This document shows positions 1 through 9,599 of a DNA stretch of 64,000 nt, one piece after another. The stretch's first letter is position 1; every line of letters starts with the position of its first letter. This DNA comes from Chrysogorgia sp. JL179-B06. Taxonomy: Eukaryota; Cnidaria; Anthozoa; Scleralcyonacea; Chrysogorgiidae. Below the pieces are notes generated by a model, which did not search any database, was not told the origin of the DNA, and was given only the letters and a program-made list of their open reading frames with translations. A program made the translations under genes and the position numbers. The DNA lies in assembly GCA_035772405.1 (NCBI GenBank), contig JAYKKM010000015.1, positions 62,001-126,000 on the forward strand. Direction: 5' to 3'.

Positions 1-440
1 CCCCCTAGAGGTTCTAGTTATCTCCCAAACACAACGTCTTCTACCCGAAATGACTGAGCGACTTAATTTGCCCTTTTTTGCGCTCAACCCCTGCCATCGA
101 AATGTTCTAGTTGCGCCCCTGCTTTATGGCCCTTTATTACTTTATGAAAGTCTGCTGGCAGTATATCTTGTTGTTTGTCTTCACTCAAGAATGTATTTTC
201 AGCCCTACATTTAACTTAAGACAGTCTGCGCGACGGAGATTTGTTTATCCTATTTGATTCTGTATGCGCGAGTGATAGTCGGACTTAATAATATTCAAGA
301 TGGCCGCTAATCATAACTACTGGGTGTAACTTTACAATAATCTGACTTAGATTTAATACACATGGAAGGAAATTAAAATGTTTAATACAGTGAGAATTGA
401 AAGTTAAAGTTTGTTTGAAATGATAAAACCTTACCATAAT
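1..440. other. Unassigned sequence left of the minisatellite
   Basis: No open frame of useful length, RNA gene or repeat could be recognised here. The sequence is moderately AT-rich and runs into the minisatellite at about position 455. Confidence 0.5.
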
Positions 441-454
441 CAAAACACTTTATC

Positions 455-3400
455 ATTACTAAGAGTGAAGGCATTTCAATATCCAAGATCTTTATGCTGT
501 AATGCTGCGAGATATTTATTTGTCTTTATCAGTGAGTAAGAGTGAAGGCATATTATGCAAGATCGTAATGCTGTGAGATATTTATTTGCCTTTATCAGTA
601 GAGTGAAGGCATATTATGCAATATCTTTATGCGGTGAGATATTTATTTGTCTTTATCAATAAGAGCGAGGGCATATTATGCAATATATTTATGCGGTGAG
701 ATATTTATTTGTCTTTATTAGTAAGAGTGAATGCATATTATGCAGGATCTTTATGCGGTGAGATATTTATTTGTCTTTATCAGCAAGAGTGAAGGCATAT
801 TATGCAAGATCTTTATGCTGTGAGATATTTATTTGCCTTTATCAGTAGAGTGAAGGCATATTATGCAAGATCTTTATGTGGTGAGATATTTATTTGTCTT
901 TATCAATAAGAGCGAGGGCATATTATGCAATATATTTATGCGGTGAGATATTTATTTGTCTTTATTAGTAAGAGTGAAGGCATATTATGCAGGATCTTTA
1001 TGCTGTGAGATATTTATTTGTCTTTATCAGCAAGAGTGAAGGCATATCATGCAAAATCTTTATGCGGTGAGATATATATTTGTTTTTATCAGTAAGAGTG
1101 AAGGCATATTATGCTAAATATTTATGCTGTGAGATATTTATTGTCTTTATCAGTAGAGTGAAGGCATATTATGCAAGATCTTTATTCTGTGAGATATTTA
1201 TTTGCCTTTATCAGTAAGAGTGAAGCCATATTATGCAAGATCTTTATGCGGTGAGATATTTATTTGTCTTTATCAATAAGAGCGAAGGCATATTATGCAA
1301 GATCTTTATGCTGTGAGATATTTATTTGTCTTTATCAGTAAGAGTGAAGGCATATTATGCTAAACATTTATGCTGTAAGATATTTATTTGTCTTTATCAG
1401 TAGAGTGAAGGCATATTATGCGAGATCTTTATGCTGTGAGATATTTATTTGTCTTTATCAGTAAGAGTGAAGGCATATTATGCAAGATCTTTATGCTGTG
1501 AGATATTTATTTGTCTTTATCAGTAACAGTGAAGGCATATTATGCAAGACCTTTATGCGGTGATATATTTATTTGTCTTTATCAATAAGAGCGAGGGCAT
1601 ATTATGCAGGATCTTTATGCTGTGAGATATTTATTTGCCTTTATCAGTAAGAGTGAAGCCATATTATGCAAGATCTTTATGCGGTGAGATATTTATTTGT
1701 CTTTATCAATAAGAGTGAAGGCATATTATGCAAGATATTTATGTGGTGAGATATTTATTTGTCTTTATCAGTAAGAGTGAAGGCATATTATGCTAAATAT
1801 TTATGCTGTGACATATTTATTTGTCTTTATCAGTAGAGTGAAGGCATATTATGCAACATCTTTATGCTGTGAGATATTTATTTGCCTTTATCAGTAAGAG
1901 TGAAGCCATATTATGCAAGATCTTTATGCGGTGAGATATTTATTTGTCTTTATCAATAAGAGTGAAGGCATATTATGCAAGATATTTATGTGGTGAGATA
2001 TTTATTTGTCTTTATCAGTAAGAGTGAAGGCATATTATGCTAAATATTTATGGTGTGAGATATTTATTTGTCTTTATCAGTAGAGTGCAAGGCATATTAT
2101 GCAACATCTTTATTCTGTGAGATATTTATTTGCCTTTATCAGTAAGAGTGAAGCCATATTATGCAAGATCTTTATGCGGTGAGATATTTATTTGTCTTTA
2201 TCAATAAGAGCGAAGGCATATTATGCAAGATCTTTATGCTGTGAGATATTTATTTGTCTTTATCAGTAAGAGTGAAGGCATATTATGCTAAACATTTATG
2301 CTGTAAGATATTTATTTGTCTTTATCAGTAGAGTGAAGGCATATTATGCAAGATCTTTATGCTGTGAGATATTTATTTGTCTTTATCAGTAAGAGTGAAG
2401 GCATATTATGCAAGATCTTTATGCTGTGAGATATTTATTTGCCTTTGTCAGTAAGAGTGAAGGCATATTATGCAAGATCTTTATGCCGTGAGATATTTAT
2501 TTGTCTTTATCAGTAAGAGTGAAGGCATATTATGCAAGATGTTTATGCTGTGAGATATGTATTTGCCTTTGTCAGTAAGAGTGAAGGCATATTATGCAAG
2601 ATCTTTATGCGGTGAAATATTTATTTGTCTTTATAAGTAAGAGTGAAGGCATATCATGCAATATATCTATGCGGTGAGATATTTATTTGTCTTTATTAGC
2701 AAGAGTGAAGGCTCATTATGCAAAATCTTTATGCGGTGAGATATTTAGTTGTCTTTATCAGTAAGAGTGAAGGCATATTATGCTAAATATTTATGCTGTG
2801 AGATATTTCTTTGCCTTTGTCAGTAGAGTGAAGGCATATTATGCAAGATCTTTATGCGGTGAGATATTTATTTGTCTTTATCAGTAAGAGTGAAGGCATA
2901 TTATGCAAGATATTTATGCGGTGAGATATTTATTTGTCTTTATCAGTAAGAGTGAAGGCATATCATGCAAGATATTTATGCGGTGAGATATTTATTTGTC
3001 TTTATTAGTGAAGGCACATTATGCAAAATCTTTATTGGGTGAGATATTTATTTGTCTTTATCAATAAGAGCGAGGGCATATTATGCAAAATCTTTATGCG
3101 GTGAGATATTTATTTGTCTTTATCAGTAGAGTCAAGGCATATTATGCAAGATCTTTATGCTGTGAGATATTTATTTGCCTTTATCAGTAAGAGTGAAGGC
3201 ATATTATGCAAGATCTTTATGTGGTGAGATATTTATTTGTCTTTATCAATAAGAGCGAAGGCATATTATGCTAAATATTTATGCTATGAGACATCTTTAT
3301 CAGTAGAGTGAAGGCATATTATGCAAGATCTTTATGCTGTGAGATATTTATTTGCCTTTATCAGTAAGAGTGAAGGCATATTATGCAAGATCTTTATGCG

Positions 3401-4075
3401 GTGATATATTTATTTGTCTTTATCAATGAGTGAAGGCGTATTATGCTAAATATTTATGCTGCGGGATATTTATTTGTCTTTATCAGTAAGAGTGATGGCA
3501 TATTATGCAAGATCTTTATGCTGTGATATATTGATTTGCCTTTATCAGTAAGAGTGAAGGCATATTATGCAAGATCTTTATGCGGTGAGATATTTATTTG
3601 TCTTTATCAATAAGAGCGAAGGCATATTATGCTAAATATTTATGCTCTGAGACATCTTTATCAGTAGAGTGAAGGCATATTATGCAGGATCTTTATGCGG
3701 TGAGATATTTATTGCTCATTATCAGTAAGAGTGAAGGCATATTATGCAAGATCTTTATGCGGTGAGATATTTATTTGCCTTTATCAGTAAGAAAGAGAGC
3801 ATGTTATGCAAGATCTTTATGCTGTGAGCTATTTATTTGCCTTTATCAGTAAGAGTGAAGGCATATTATGCAAGATCTTTATGCGGTGAGATATTTATTT
3901 GTCTTTATCAATAAGAGTGAAGGCATATTATGCAAGATATTTATGCGGTGAGATATTTATTTGTCTTTATCAGTAAGAGTGAAGGCATATTATGCTAAAT
4001 ATTTATGCTGTGAGATATTTATTTGTCTTTATCAGTAGAGTGAAGGCATATTATGCAACATCTTTATTCTGTGTA
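455..4075. repeat. Minisatellite, 60-62 bp monomers
   Basis: Roughly 58 head-to-tail monomers, each built around GTGAAGGCATATTATGC, then ATCTTTATGC, then GAGATATTTATTTG and CTTTATCAGTA. Monomers alternate between about 60 and 62 bp according to whether CAGTAGAG or CAGTAAGAG joins them. The period is not a multiple of three and no frame stays open, so it is not coding. Variant monomers (AAGCCATATT, GCTAAATATTT, GCTAAACATTT, GTGGTGAG) recur in the same order, which shows higher-order duplication of blocks. Confidence 0.95.
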
Positions 4076-4157
4076 TAACATATTTACGTGCGAAGAAACA
4101 TCTTTATGTTAAGATATTTTGTTCGTTATAATAAAACACCTTTTGGATTAATCTTCA

Positions 4158-4259
4158 CCCAATATTACAAAATATTTAAGTCTCGATTTGCAATATTAGG
4201 CTCGACCTTCGGTCTCGCCCAATATTGAATTCTCGACTTAAATATTTGGTAATATTGGG
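4158..4259. repeat. Fold-back element 1 (about 102 bp), unit 1
   Basis: Imperfect palindrome starting CCCAATATTAC and ending GTAATATTGGG, with GGCTCGACC-TTCG-GTCTCGCC at its centre. The whole segment can fold as one hairpin. It resembles a small non-autonomous fold-back transposon (MITE) without coding capacity. Further copies lie in every later unit. Confidence 0.8.
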
Positions 4260-4394
4260 CTCAGAGGAATTCAATAAGTAATAATATACGTCTGCGCATG
4301 CTTTATAAAGATTGTGCGATAGATTGTCTCAACATCTAAACTATCTAAACAACGAACGAATATGTCTTGAAAATCTTCAAATGATTCATTATTT

Positions 4395-4471
4395 AGTAAT
4401 AATATGTTAATTTAATGCATCGTCCTCCATTGTTTTTATACAAAATGAAAAATATTTTCTATAAGATTTAA
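4395..4471. repeat. 77-bp block repeated in direct orientation within the unit
   Basis: The same 77 bp, starting AGTAATAATATGTTAATTTA and ending CTATAAGATTTAA, occurs here and at 9683-9759, and again at 11186-11262 in the next unit. Flanking sequences differ, so it is a dispersed direct repeat inside the unit. No coding potential is seen. Confidence 0.85.
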
Positions 4472-4789
4472 CAACGTCACGTTCGTACAGTAACGATGGA
4501 GCTCGACCTAGTTACACCTCATGCTTAGTATGTATGTATTATATACATTATATAATATATATATACTCTTTTTGGAGGGTCGTAGCGTCCTTGAGAGGTA
4601 TCGTTGCAATACCCATACCTGGCGAATGACGTCACCAGGGCAGAGTAAGATCCTGGGTACGAAGTAGTTCGGTCCCAAACTTGCATCCTATCCAGGCCTA
4701 GTAATCTACTACGCGCGACTAAGCGGTGTAGTGATGTGGCCACGTAGCCGAGAACCCTCTCCCATGCGTAACACTACAAATCACACACC

Positions 4790-4993
4790 ATGGGTAGGTA
4801 TAGGTAGGTAAAACTTTATTTAAACACGCTAGCCTCGTCAACACTAGCTGATTTCCACGAGGGGCGTCACACGATTTTATATATACATACATGCAAATAA
4901 GAATAAAATTAACACACAAAAGTTATTTATAGTACACCAACCTATTAGAGATGTATTCAATTTGTATTTGTACACTACCTATGTGTAAGTACT
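4790..4993 (-). mobile_element. LINE 3' end with GGTA tail (LINE B), unit 1
   Basis: On the minus strand this reads as a LINE 3' terminus: ATTTCCACGA box on the plus strand, then AGCGTGTTTAAATAAAG in element sense, then a (TACC)n microsatellite tail. The same terminal motif is shared with the GATA-tailed fragment at 6775-7786 and the opposite-strand fragment near 8345, so three related LINE families or insertions are represented per unit. No reverse-transcriptase coding sequence remains in this piece; it is cut off by fold-back element 2. Confidence 0.7.
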
Positions 4994-5094
4994 ATTTACA
5001 AAACGAGTTGGAGGGCTTTATCGGTGTATAAAGACGCGAGCCGAAGGCGAGCGGCTTTATACACCGATAAAGCCCGATAACGAGTTTTGTAAAT
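4994..5094. repeat. Fold-back element 2 (101 bp), unit 1
   Basis: Inverted repeat starting ATTTACAAAACGAGTT and ending AACGAGTTTTGTAAAT, with inner arms GGGCTTTATCGGTGTATAAAG and its complement around GCGAGCCGAAGGCGAGC. It can form a near-complete hairpin and is best read as a short palindromic MITE. Copies follow in units 2 to 5. Confidence 0.85.
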
Positions 5095-5618
5095 GGCTTC
5101 AAAAACGTCCATTAATTAGTATTTATCTATTGTGTGAAATTATTTAGCAATGCAAACGAGGGACACGCTGCAGTGCGTTTGGACTGCTGCTTGTGCCGCA
5201 GCATAGTTTTGCAGTATAATTGTGAGATGAAGCGCTTCAAGCTGGCTGAATGAGTGTTCTATCAGATTTAAAGACACTGATGTTTTATTAATGAGTGTTC
5301 TATCACATTTAAAGACACTGATGTTTTATTAATCAGTTCTGTACTACATGGTAGAAACATTGATTAAAGATGCATTTCTTTTGTGTTTTCTTCATGCATT
5401 ATTAATGAGTTTTTGAAAGTGTGATATAAAACAACTTTCTATGACTTAATTCCTAACCAATGATCGAACAAGATAGTCTAGTACCTAAAACATTAAAACA
5501 TGAGTAACAACTTTTAGTGGGCTACTCAAAACCAATGGTTGCTAATGCAAAACTTTGGAAACAGGTACAGAAAAAAGGTTTTGGATTTACGTTATTAAGA
5601 ACAAAGAAAAATACTTAC

Positions 5619-6396
5619 CAAGTTTTTAATAAGGTCCACCGCCATGACATCGATTTGATGTTCGAGATGGTCCAAAGTTAGAGGATGACTGAGGGTATAT
5701 GCACCACCCAAATTATAATTATGCCCTGCACCAAAATTTCCATTTCCATCATAACCTGCTAAACTAGTATAACCATCAATACCATATCCCCCGCCACCAC
5801 CACGATTCGAGTCTCGAACTCCACCCTTGGGTTTGGCTTGGTTCATCTCAACCCTCTTCACCTAGATCATAAAATATTTCACAATGATCACTTTGTCAGC
5901 ATGATCTTCCCTCTCTTGATGATGTTCACTTTTTTAACGTTTACACGCAAGCTTTCACGGGCTGCAAGTGAGCCGGCGATTGTATAACCTTCGATCGCAT
6001 CTGATATTTCTGTTTCGTTTGCCTCTTGCGGCAATCCACTCACAAATATCTTATTGGTTCGACTCAGACTCCGCCTGTGGTTGGTCGCGTGCTTCACTTG
6101 AAGTGAAACATGCAACCAGCCACAGGCTGAGCCTCGACTTCCTTTCCGCCAAGAAAATGTGGACGGTTGGCCAAGCAGTTTTCGGCGTCGGAAAGTCTGT
6201 TGTATGTAACGAAGCCAAACCCTCTGGAGTTTTTCATTTCATCTTTGATTACAACACAATCATTCAGAGCTTCATCGTCTGTGTATTGCAGGAAAGCTTC
6301 GGCCAATTGTTCGTACCCGATCGTTGCGTGAGGGATACCGCCAATGAAAAGCTTACACAATGCTCTTAATTCGTTATCTGCGTGGTCTTCAGCCAT
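5619..6396 (-). pseudogene. hnRNP A/B-like RNA-binding protein, decayed copy in unit 1
   Basis: hnRNP A/B proteins bind pre-mRNA in the nucleus with two RRM domains and a Gly-rich tail. All three parts are visible. RRM1 starts at ATG 6396, with RNP2 KLFIGGI and RNP1 SRGFGFVTY. RRM2 has RNP2 KIFVSGL. The Gly-rich tail reads SNRGGGGGYG and in another frame runs to HGGGPY and a stop at 5626-5628, close to a splice donor (GTAAGTAT) at 5618. An acceptor-like TTGTTTTAG directly precedes the ATG, suggesting a 5'-UTR intron. Breaks: a quasi-palindrome at 6062-6138 separates RRM1 from RRM2, 40 bp including RNP1 of RRM2 are missing at about 5909, a stop lies before the tail and the tail is frameshifted. 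It cannot make the full protein. Confidence 0.75.
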
Positions 6397-6774
6397 CTAA
6401 AACAAACCACAGATGAAATCAAGTCAGTGTTAAACACTTAAGCAAGTCACATACAGTAATACAGAAATTATATACAACCGCACCTTATTCTTGAAATTAT
6501 TACCATTTGTGTATCATATGCTCCGAAAAGTGTTGCTAGCAGGCTCATTATTTGGGGGCGTTGGGTAACGAAAAGTGAAGCTTAAACCAACTTTTAAAAT
6601 CCGTGCCGAGAGGGCTGGGTTACAATCGAATCATGCAGGTCAGGGGGAACGCAGGCTCTGGGAACGAGATTGGCAGAACGTAATGCAGAGGAGGAGCGAG
6701 GTCGTCCCATCATGCATTGCGCATGATACTATATTATCTATTTCCGGTATTGAACACAAACCTTCGCCGCAGAC
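6397..6774. other. Stretch between hnRNP-like copy and LINE A
   Basis: On the minus strand it includes a possible 5'-UTR exon of the hnRNP-like gene, ending in a donor-like AATAAG|GTGCGG near 6485. The rest carries no recognisable feature. A 67-codon open frame here has no family signature and I do not call it. Confidence 0.4.
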
Positions 6775-7786
6775 ATAGATAGATAGATAGATAACTTTAT
6801 TTAAACACGCTTACAACGTCAACAAAAGCTGGTTTCCACGAAGGGCGTGTACAACAATAAAGACAAATAAAACAGTATAAAGTAACAACAGTGAAGAATG
6901 GTTCGATTAGCTAACAATGTCAATATAAGGTAATAATAATAATAATCAAAGATTATATATATCGTTATATTTATGTATTTTAAATTATATAAACGTTATT
7001 TAATGACATGAGCAGCGATTTTGCGTTCAAAGTATAGCAGAGATTTGCTCTCCCTAATTTCTTTAGGCAAAGAGTTCCATATAAATGCCCCATCAAACAT
7101 GAAACTCTTTTTCATGCTATTTGTACGTGGTTGTGGCAAACAAACGGCAGATGAGATGTCCCGAAGATTATAATTTGACATCTCTTTCTTATAAGTAAAA
7201 AGATTTGTGAGACTCTTTGGTCCCATATTATTTAAAATTTTAAACATGATCTTAGCTTTGGCTTTTCTTCTTTGAGCTTGAAGTGATTGCCATCCTAATG
7301 CATGCACTTAACGCAATTTTGTGATCAATGTCATTGTTCATATTTGTGATAATTCTAGCAGCTCTGTTATGAGTTTTTGTAATCGTGTTGACTGCGTTTT
7401 ACCAAACACATTCCATACTTCACAACAATAGTTAAAGTATGGTTGAACAATGGCATTGTAGACGGAAAGAAGAGAGTCTCTGTCAACAAATTCCCTTAAA
7501 CGTCGGAGAGCACCTAATCGTGAAGTAATTTTCTTGCAGATACTTTCAGTATTGCTTTTCCAGGATAGATGTTGGTCAATAGTTACTCCTAGAGTCTTGC
7601 ATTCAAACACTTGTTTAATTGATTTATTTTCTATATTGACGTTTAGCTGCGTTTCTGAGATATTATTTATCAGTGGTTTTGATCCGATCAACATAAATTC
7701 AGTTTTTGCTACATTTAAACTAAGTTTGTTTGCCATTAACCATTTCCTGAGGTTTTCTAAATCTGAATTCATTGCAATATACATAC
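6775..7786 (-). mobile_element. LINE 3' fragment with GATA tail (LINE A), unit 1
   Basis: Two adjoining open pieces encode the C-terminal part of a LINE reverse transcriptase of the CR1/L2/Jockey group. 7784-7338 has NKLSLNVAKTEFMLIGS, LGVTIDQHLSW and YFNYCCEVW; 7307-6996 has SLQAQRRKAKAKIMFKIL, NYNLRD and AFIWNSLP. A frame break near 7310-7335 separates them. The catalytic YADD region is absent because the copy is 5'-truncated, at the 32-bp minisatellite. The 3' UTR carries the shared terminal motif and AATAAAG-like signal and ends in (TATC)n at 6775-6792. Confidence 0.85.
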
Positions 7787-8842
7787 TAGGCGAACTAAAG
7801 CGCCTAACTCAGACAAACTAGGCGAACCCAAACCGCCTAACTCAGACAAACTAGGCGAACCAAAGCGCCTATAACTCAGATATACTAGGCGAACTAAAGC
7901 GCCTAACTCAGACAAACTAGGCGAACTAAAGCGCCTAACTCAGACCGCAAACTAGGCGAAACAAATTAGGGAGAGCAACTCCCTCATGTCCTTTCAAACT
8001 AAAATTGCTACTCACATTTTTGAATAACATCGCATAAAAGACTTGTAAATAGATTTGTTTTACTGTATATTATTTTCTATAGTTTATATTCTTGTACTTA
8101 TAACTTTCTACTACACAGTAAGAGCGGAGCAGTTGGAGTGACCATGGGGTTGGTTATCTCAGATTCAATCGAATCTGAGATGACCAACTTTGTGGTTATT
8201 TCAACTGTTCTACTTTTACAGTGTATATTATGTTACTATATATCTTTGTAATTTTGATAGTTTACACGCCCCTTGTGGAAATCAGCCTAGGTTGACAATG
8301 GTTAGCGTGTATAAATAAAGTTTTTCCTATCCTATCCTATCCTAACCACAGCGCCTAACTCAGACAAACTATAGGCGAACCAAAGCGCCTAACTCAGACA
8401 AACTAGGCGAACCAAAGCGCCTAACTCAGACAAACTAGGCGAACCAAAGCGCCTAACTATGCAGACAAACTAGGCGAACTAAACCGCCTAACTCAGACAA
8501 ACTAGGCGAACCAAAGCGCCTAACTCTGCAGACATATACTAGGCGAACCAAAGCGCCTAACTCAGACAAACTAGGCGAACCAAAGCGCCTAACTCAGACA
8601 AACTAGGCGAACCAAAGTACCTAACTCAGACATGCTATAGGCGAACCGAAGCGTCTAACTCAGACATACTAGGCGAACTAAAGCGCCTCACTCAGACAAA
8701 CTATAGGCGAACCAAAGCGCCAAACTCAGACAAACAGACAAACTATAGGCGAACCAAAGCGCCAATCTCAGACAAACTATATAGGCGAACCAAAGCGCCA
8801 AACTCAGACAAAGTATAGGCGAACCAAAGCGCCTAACTCGGA
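7787..8842. repeat. 32-bp hairpin minisatellite, unit 1
   Basis: Monomer AGGCGAACCAAAGCGCCTAA followed by CTCAGACAAACT. Each monomer holds a small inverted repeat, TAGGCG and CGCCTA, around an 8-nt loop. The array is interrupted at about 7966-8345 by a LINE 3' end. Monomers vary (CTATAGGCG, GCGCCAAACTC, CATACT), most at the right end. Open frames through the array are by-products of the repeat. Confidence 0.9.
7966..8345 (+). mobile_element. LINE 3' end with CCTAT tail (LINE C) carrying a palindrome, unit 1
   Basis: Plus-strand LINE 3' terminus lodged in the 32-bp minisatellite. It carries the terminal box CCCCTTGTGGAAATCAGC, then GCGTGTATAAATAAAG, then (CCTAT)n at 8322-8340. No RT coding remains. 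Inside it, 8112-8225 is a 114-bp imperfect palindrome centred on GATTCAATCGAATC, probably a nested fold-back element. Confidence 0.75.
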
Positions 8843-9265
8843 GTACTAGAAGAACCAAAAGCATATTTTCGCGGTTAACAGTGCTGTTATAGAATTTCAT
8901 GAGACAATGTTAATGGCTATGCTAATACCTTGGCTATGTCAAATTGGGATTCCCCTGGTCAACCGGATCCTATATAAACTTCTAGGATAAAGCATGTATA
9001 TCAAGTACGCCAAACCACCCGTTTCTGGAGTTCAAACATTGTTTGAAAGTATTAGAGCACTATACTAAGCCAGAAAGTGTATCTTGAAGTGAAGCGAATT
9101 AACTATCTGAAAAACACTCGTCATGCTTTGTTATACCACAAACCATCGACCATAAACACAGTGCATCAATTAGTAATTGACGACATGCGTTTCAAAGGTA
9201 GACTCGTAAACAACCCTGTCTCGGTTTACTTTTACAGAATTAGCCATATATTTGGTTGCAAATAG
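8843..9265 (+). other. Non-repetitive stretch with a TATA-like motif
   Basis: A TATATAA box at 8971-8977 is followed by an open frame of 62 codons to 9265 that has no ATG at its start and no family signature. I describe it but do not call a gene. Confidence 0.3.
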
Positions 9266-9460
9266 CTACAGTATATGCATAGTTACCTCCAGTTCAGTTT
9301 GCTCTGCCGTTATTAATTCCAGAGCTTGTGGTGGTCCTTCTTGTGGCGGGTTTATAGCCCCAGCTACCGCTTCTGCAGGGTGTTCGACATCGTTGACAAG
9401 TGGCGCGAGGTCCACGTTGATAGACTGTGCTTGTGGTATCTGGACATTCTGTTCAGCCAT
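9266..9460 (-). CDS. Short acidic protein or first exon, function unknown, unit 1
   Basis: ATG at 9460 opens a frame beginning MAEQNVQIPQAQ, rich in Pro, Glu, Ala and Gln, with no recognised domain. A strong splice donor (CTGGAG|GTAACT, exon end 9297) lies inside it, so the open frame after LELITAEQTELE may be intron and this may be a first exon. A TATAAATAT box lies 111-119 bases upstream of the ATG, a plausible distance for a TATA promoter and short leader. A second ATG (9561) in another frame gives MGDASQFRSVGI; it lies too close to the TATA box to be the likely start. No downstream exon could be identified. It may be a gene fragment. Confidence 0.4.
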   Translation of the reverse strand: MAEQNVQIPQAQSINVDLAPLVNDVEHPAEAVAGAINPPQEGPPQALELITAEQTELEVTMHIL

Positions 9461-9570
9461 ACCTCTGGAAATTCGTGTGAAAGCGGCGAGGAAAAGAATC
9501 GTTCCACTATCTCCTCGTCGGCACTGATGCCAACTGAGCGGAATTGAGAGGCATCTCCCATGTTTTCCCG

Positions 9571-9579
9571 ATATTTATA
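9571..9579 (-). promoter_or_regulatory. TATA box upstream of the short acidic frame
   Basis: TATAAATAT on the minus strand in a GC-richer context (GGGGGGCTATAAATATCGGG). Transcription would be expected to start about 25-30 bases downstream, ahead of the ATG at 9460. The motif recurs in the other units. Inferred from sequence only. Confidence 0.4.
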
Positions 9580-9599
9580 GCCCCCCAATAGCGTGGGCT

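Noticed and set aside
4627..4634. TGACGTCA, a full CRE-type site, in each unit
   Set aside because: A single 8-bp match in 6.8 kb is not informative without a promoter next to it.
4525..4743. 72-codon frame beginning MATSLHRLVARS, repeated in every unit
   Set aside because: Repetition follows from the tandem array. There is no domain, it runs into AT-rich simple sequence, and nothing indicates coding selection.
5968..6369. 133-codon plus-strand frame over the hnRNP-like copy
   Set aside because: The minus strand carries both RRM motifs; the plus-strand frame has no family signature.
7787..8842. CRISPR-like array of short repeats
   Set aside because: The unit is a contiguous 32-bp tandem repeat without unique spacers, in an animal-type genome with no cas genes.
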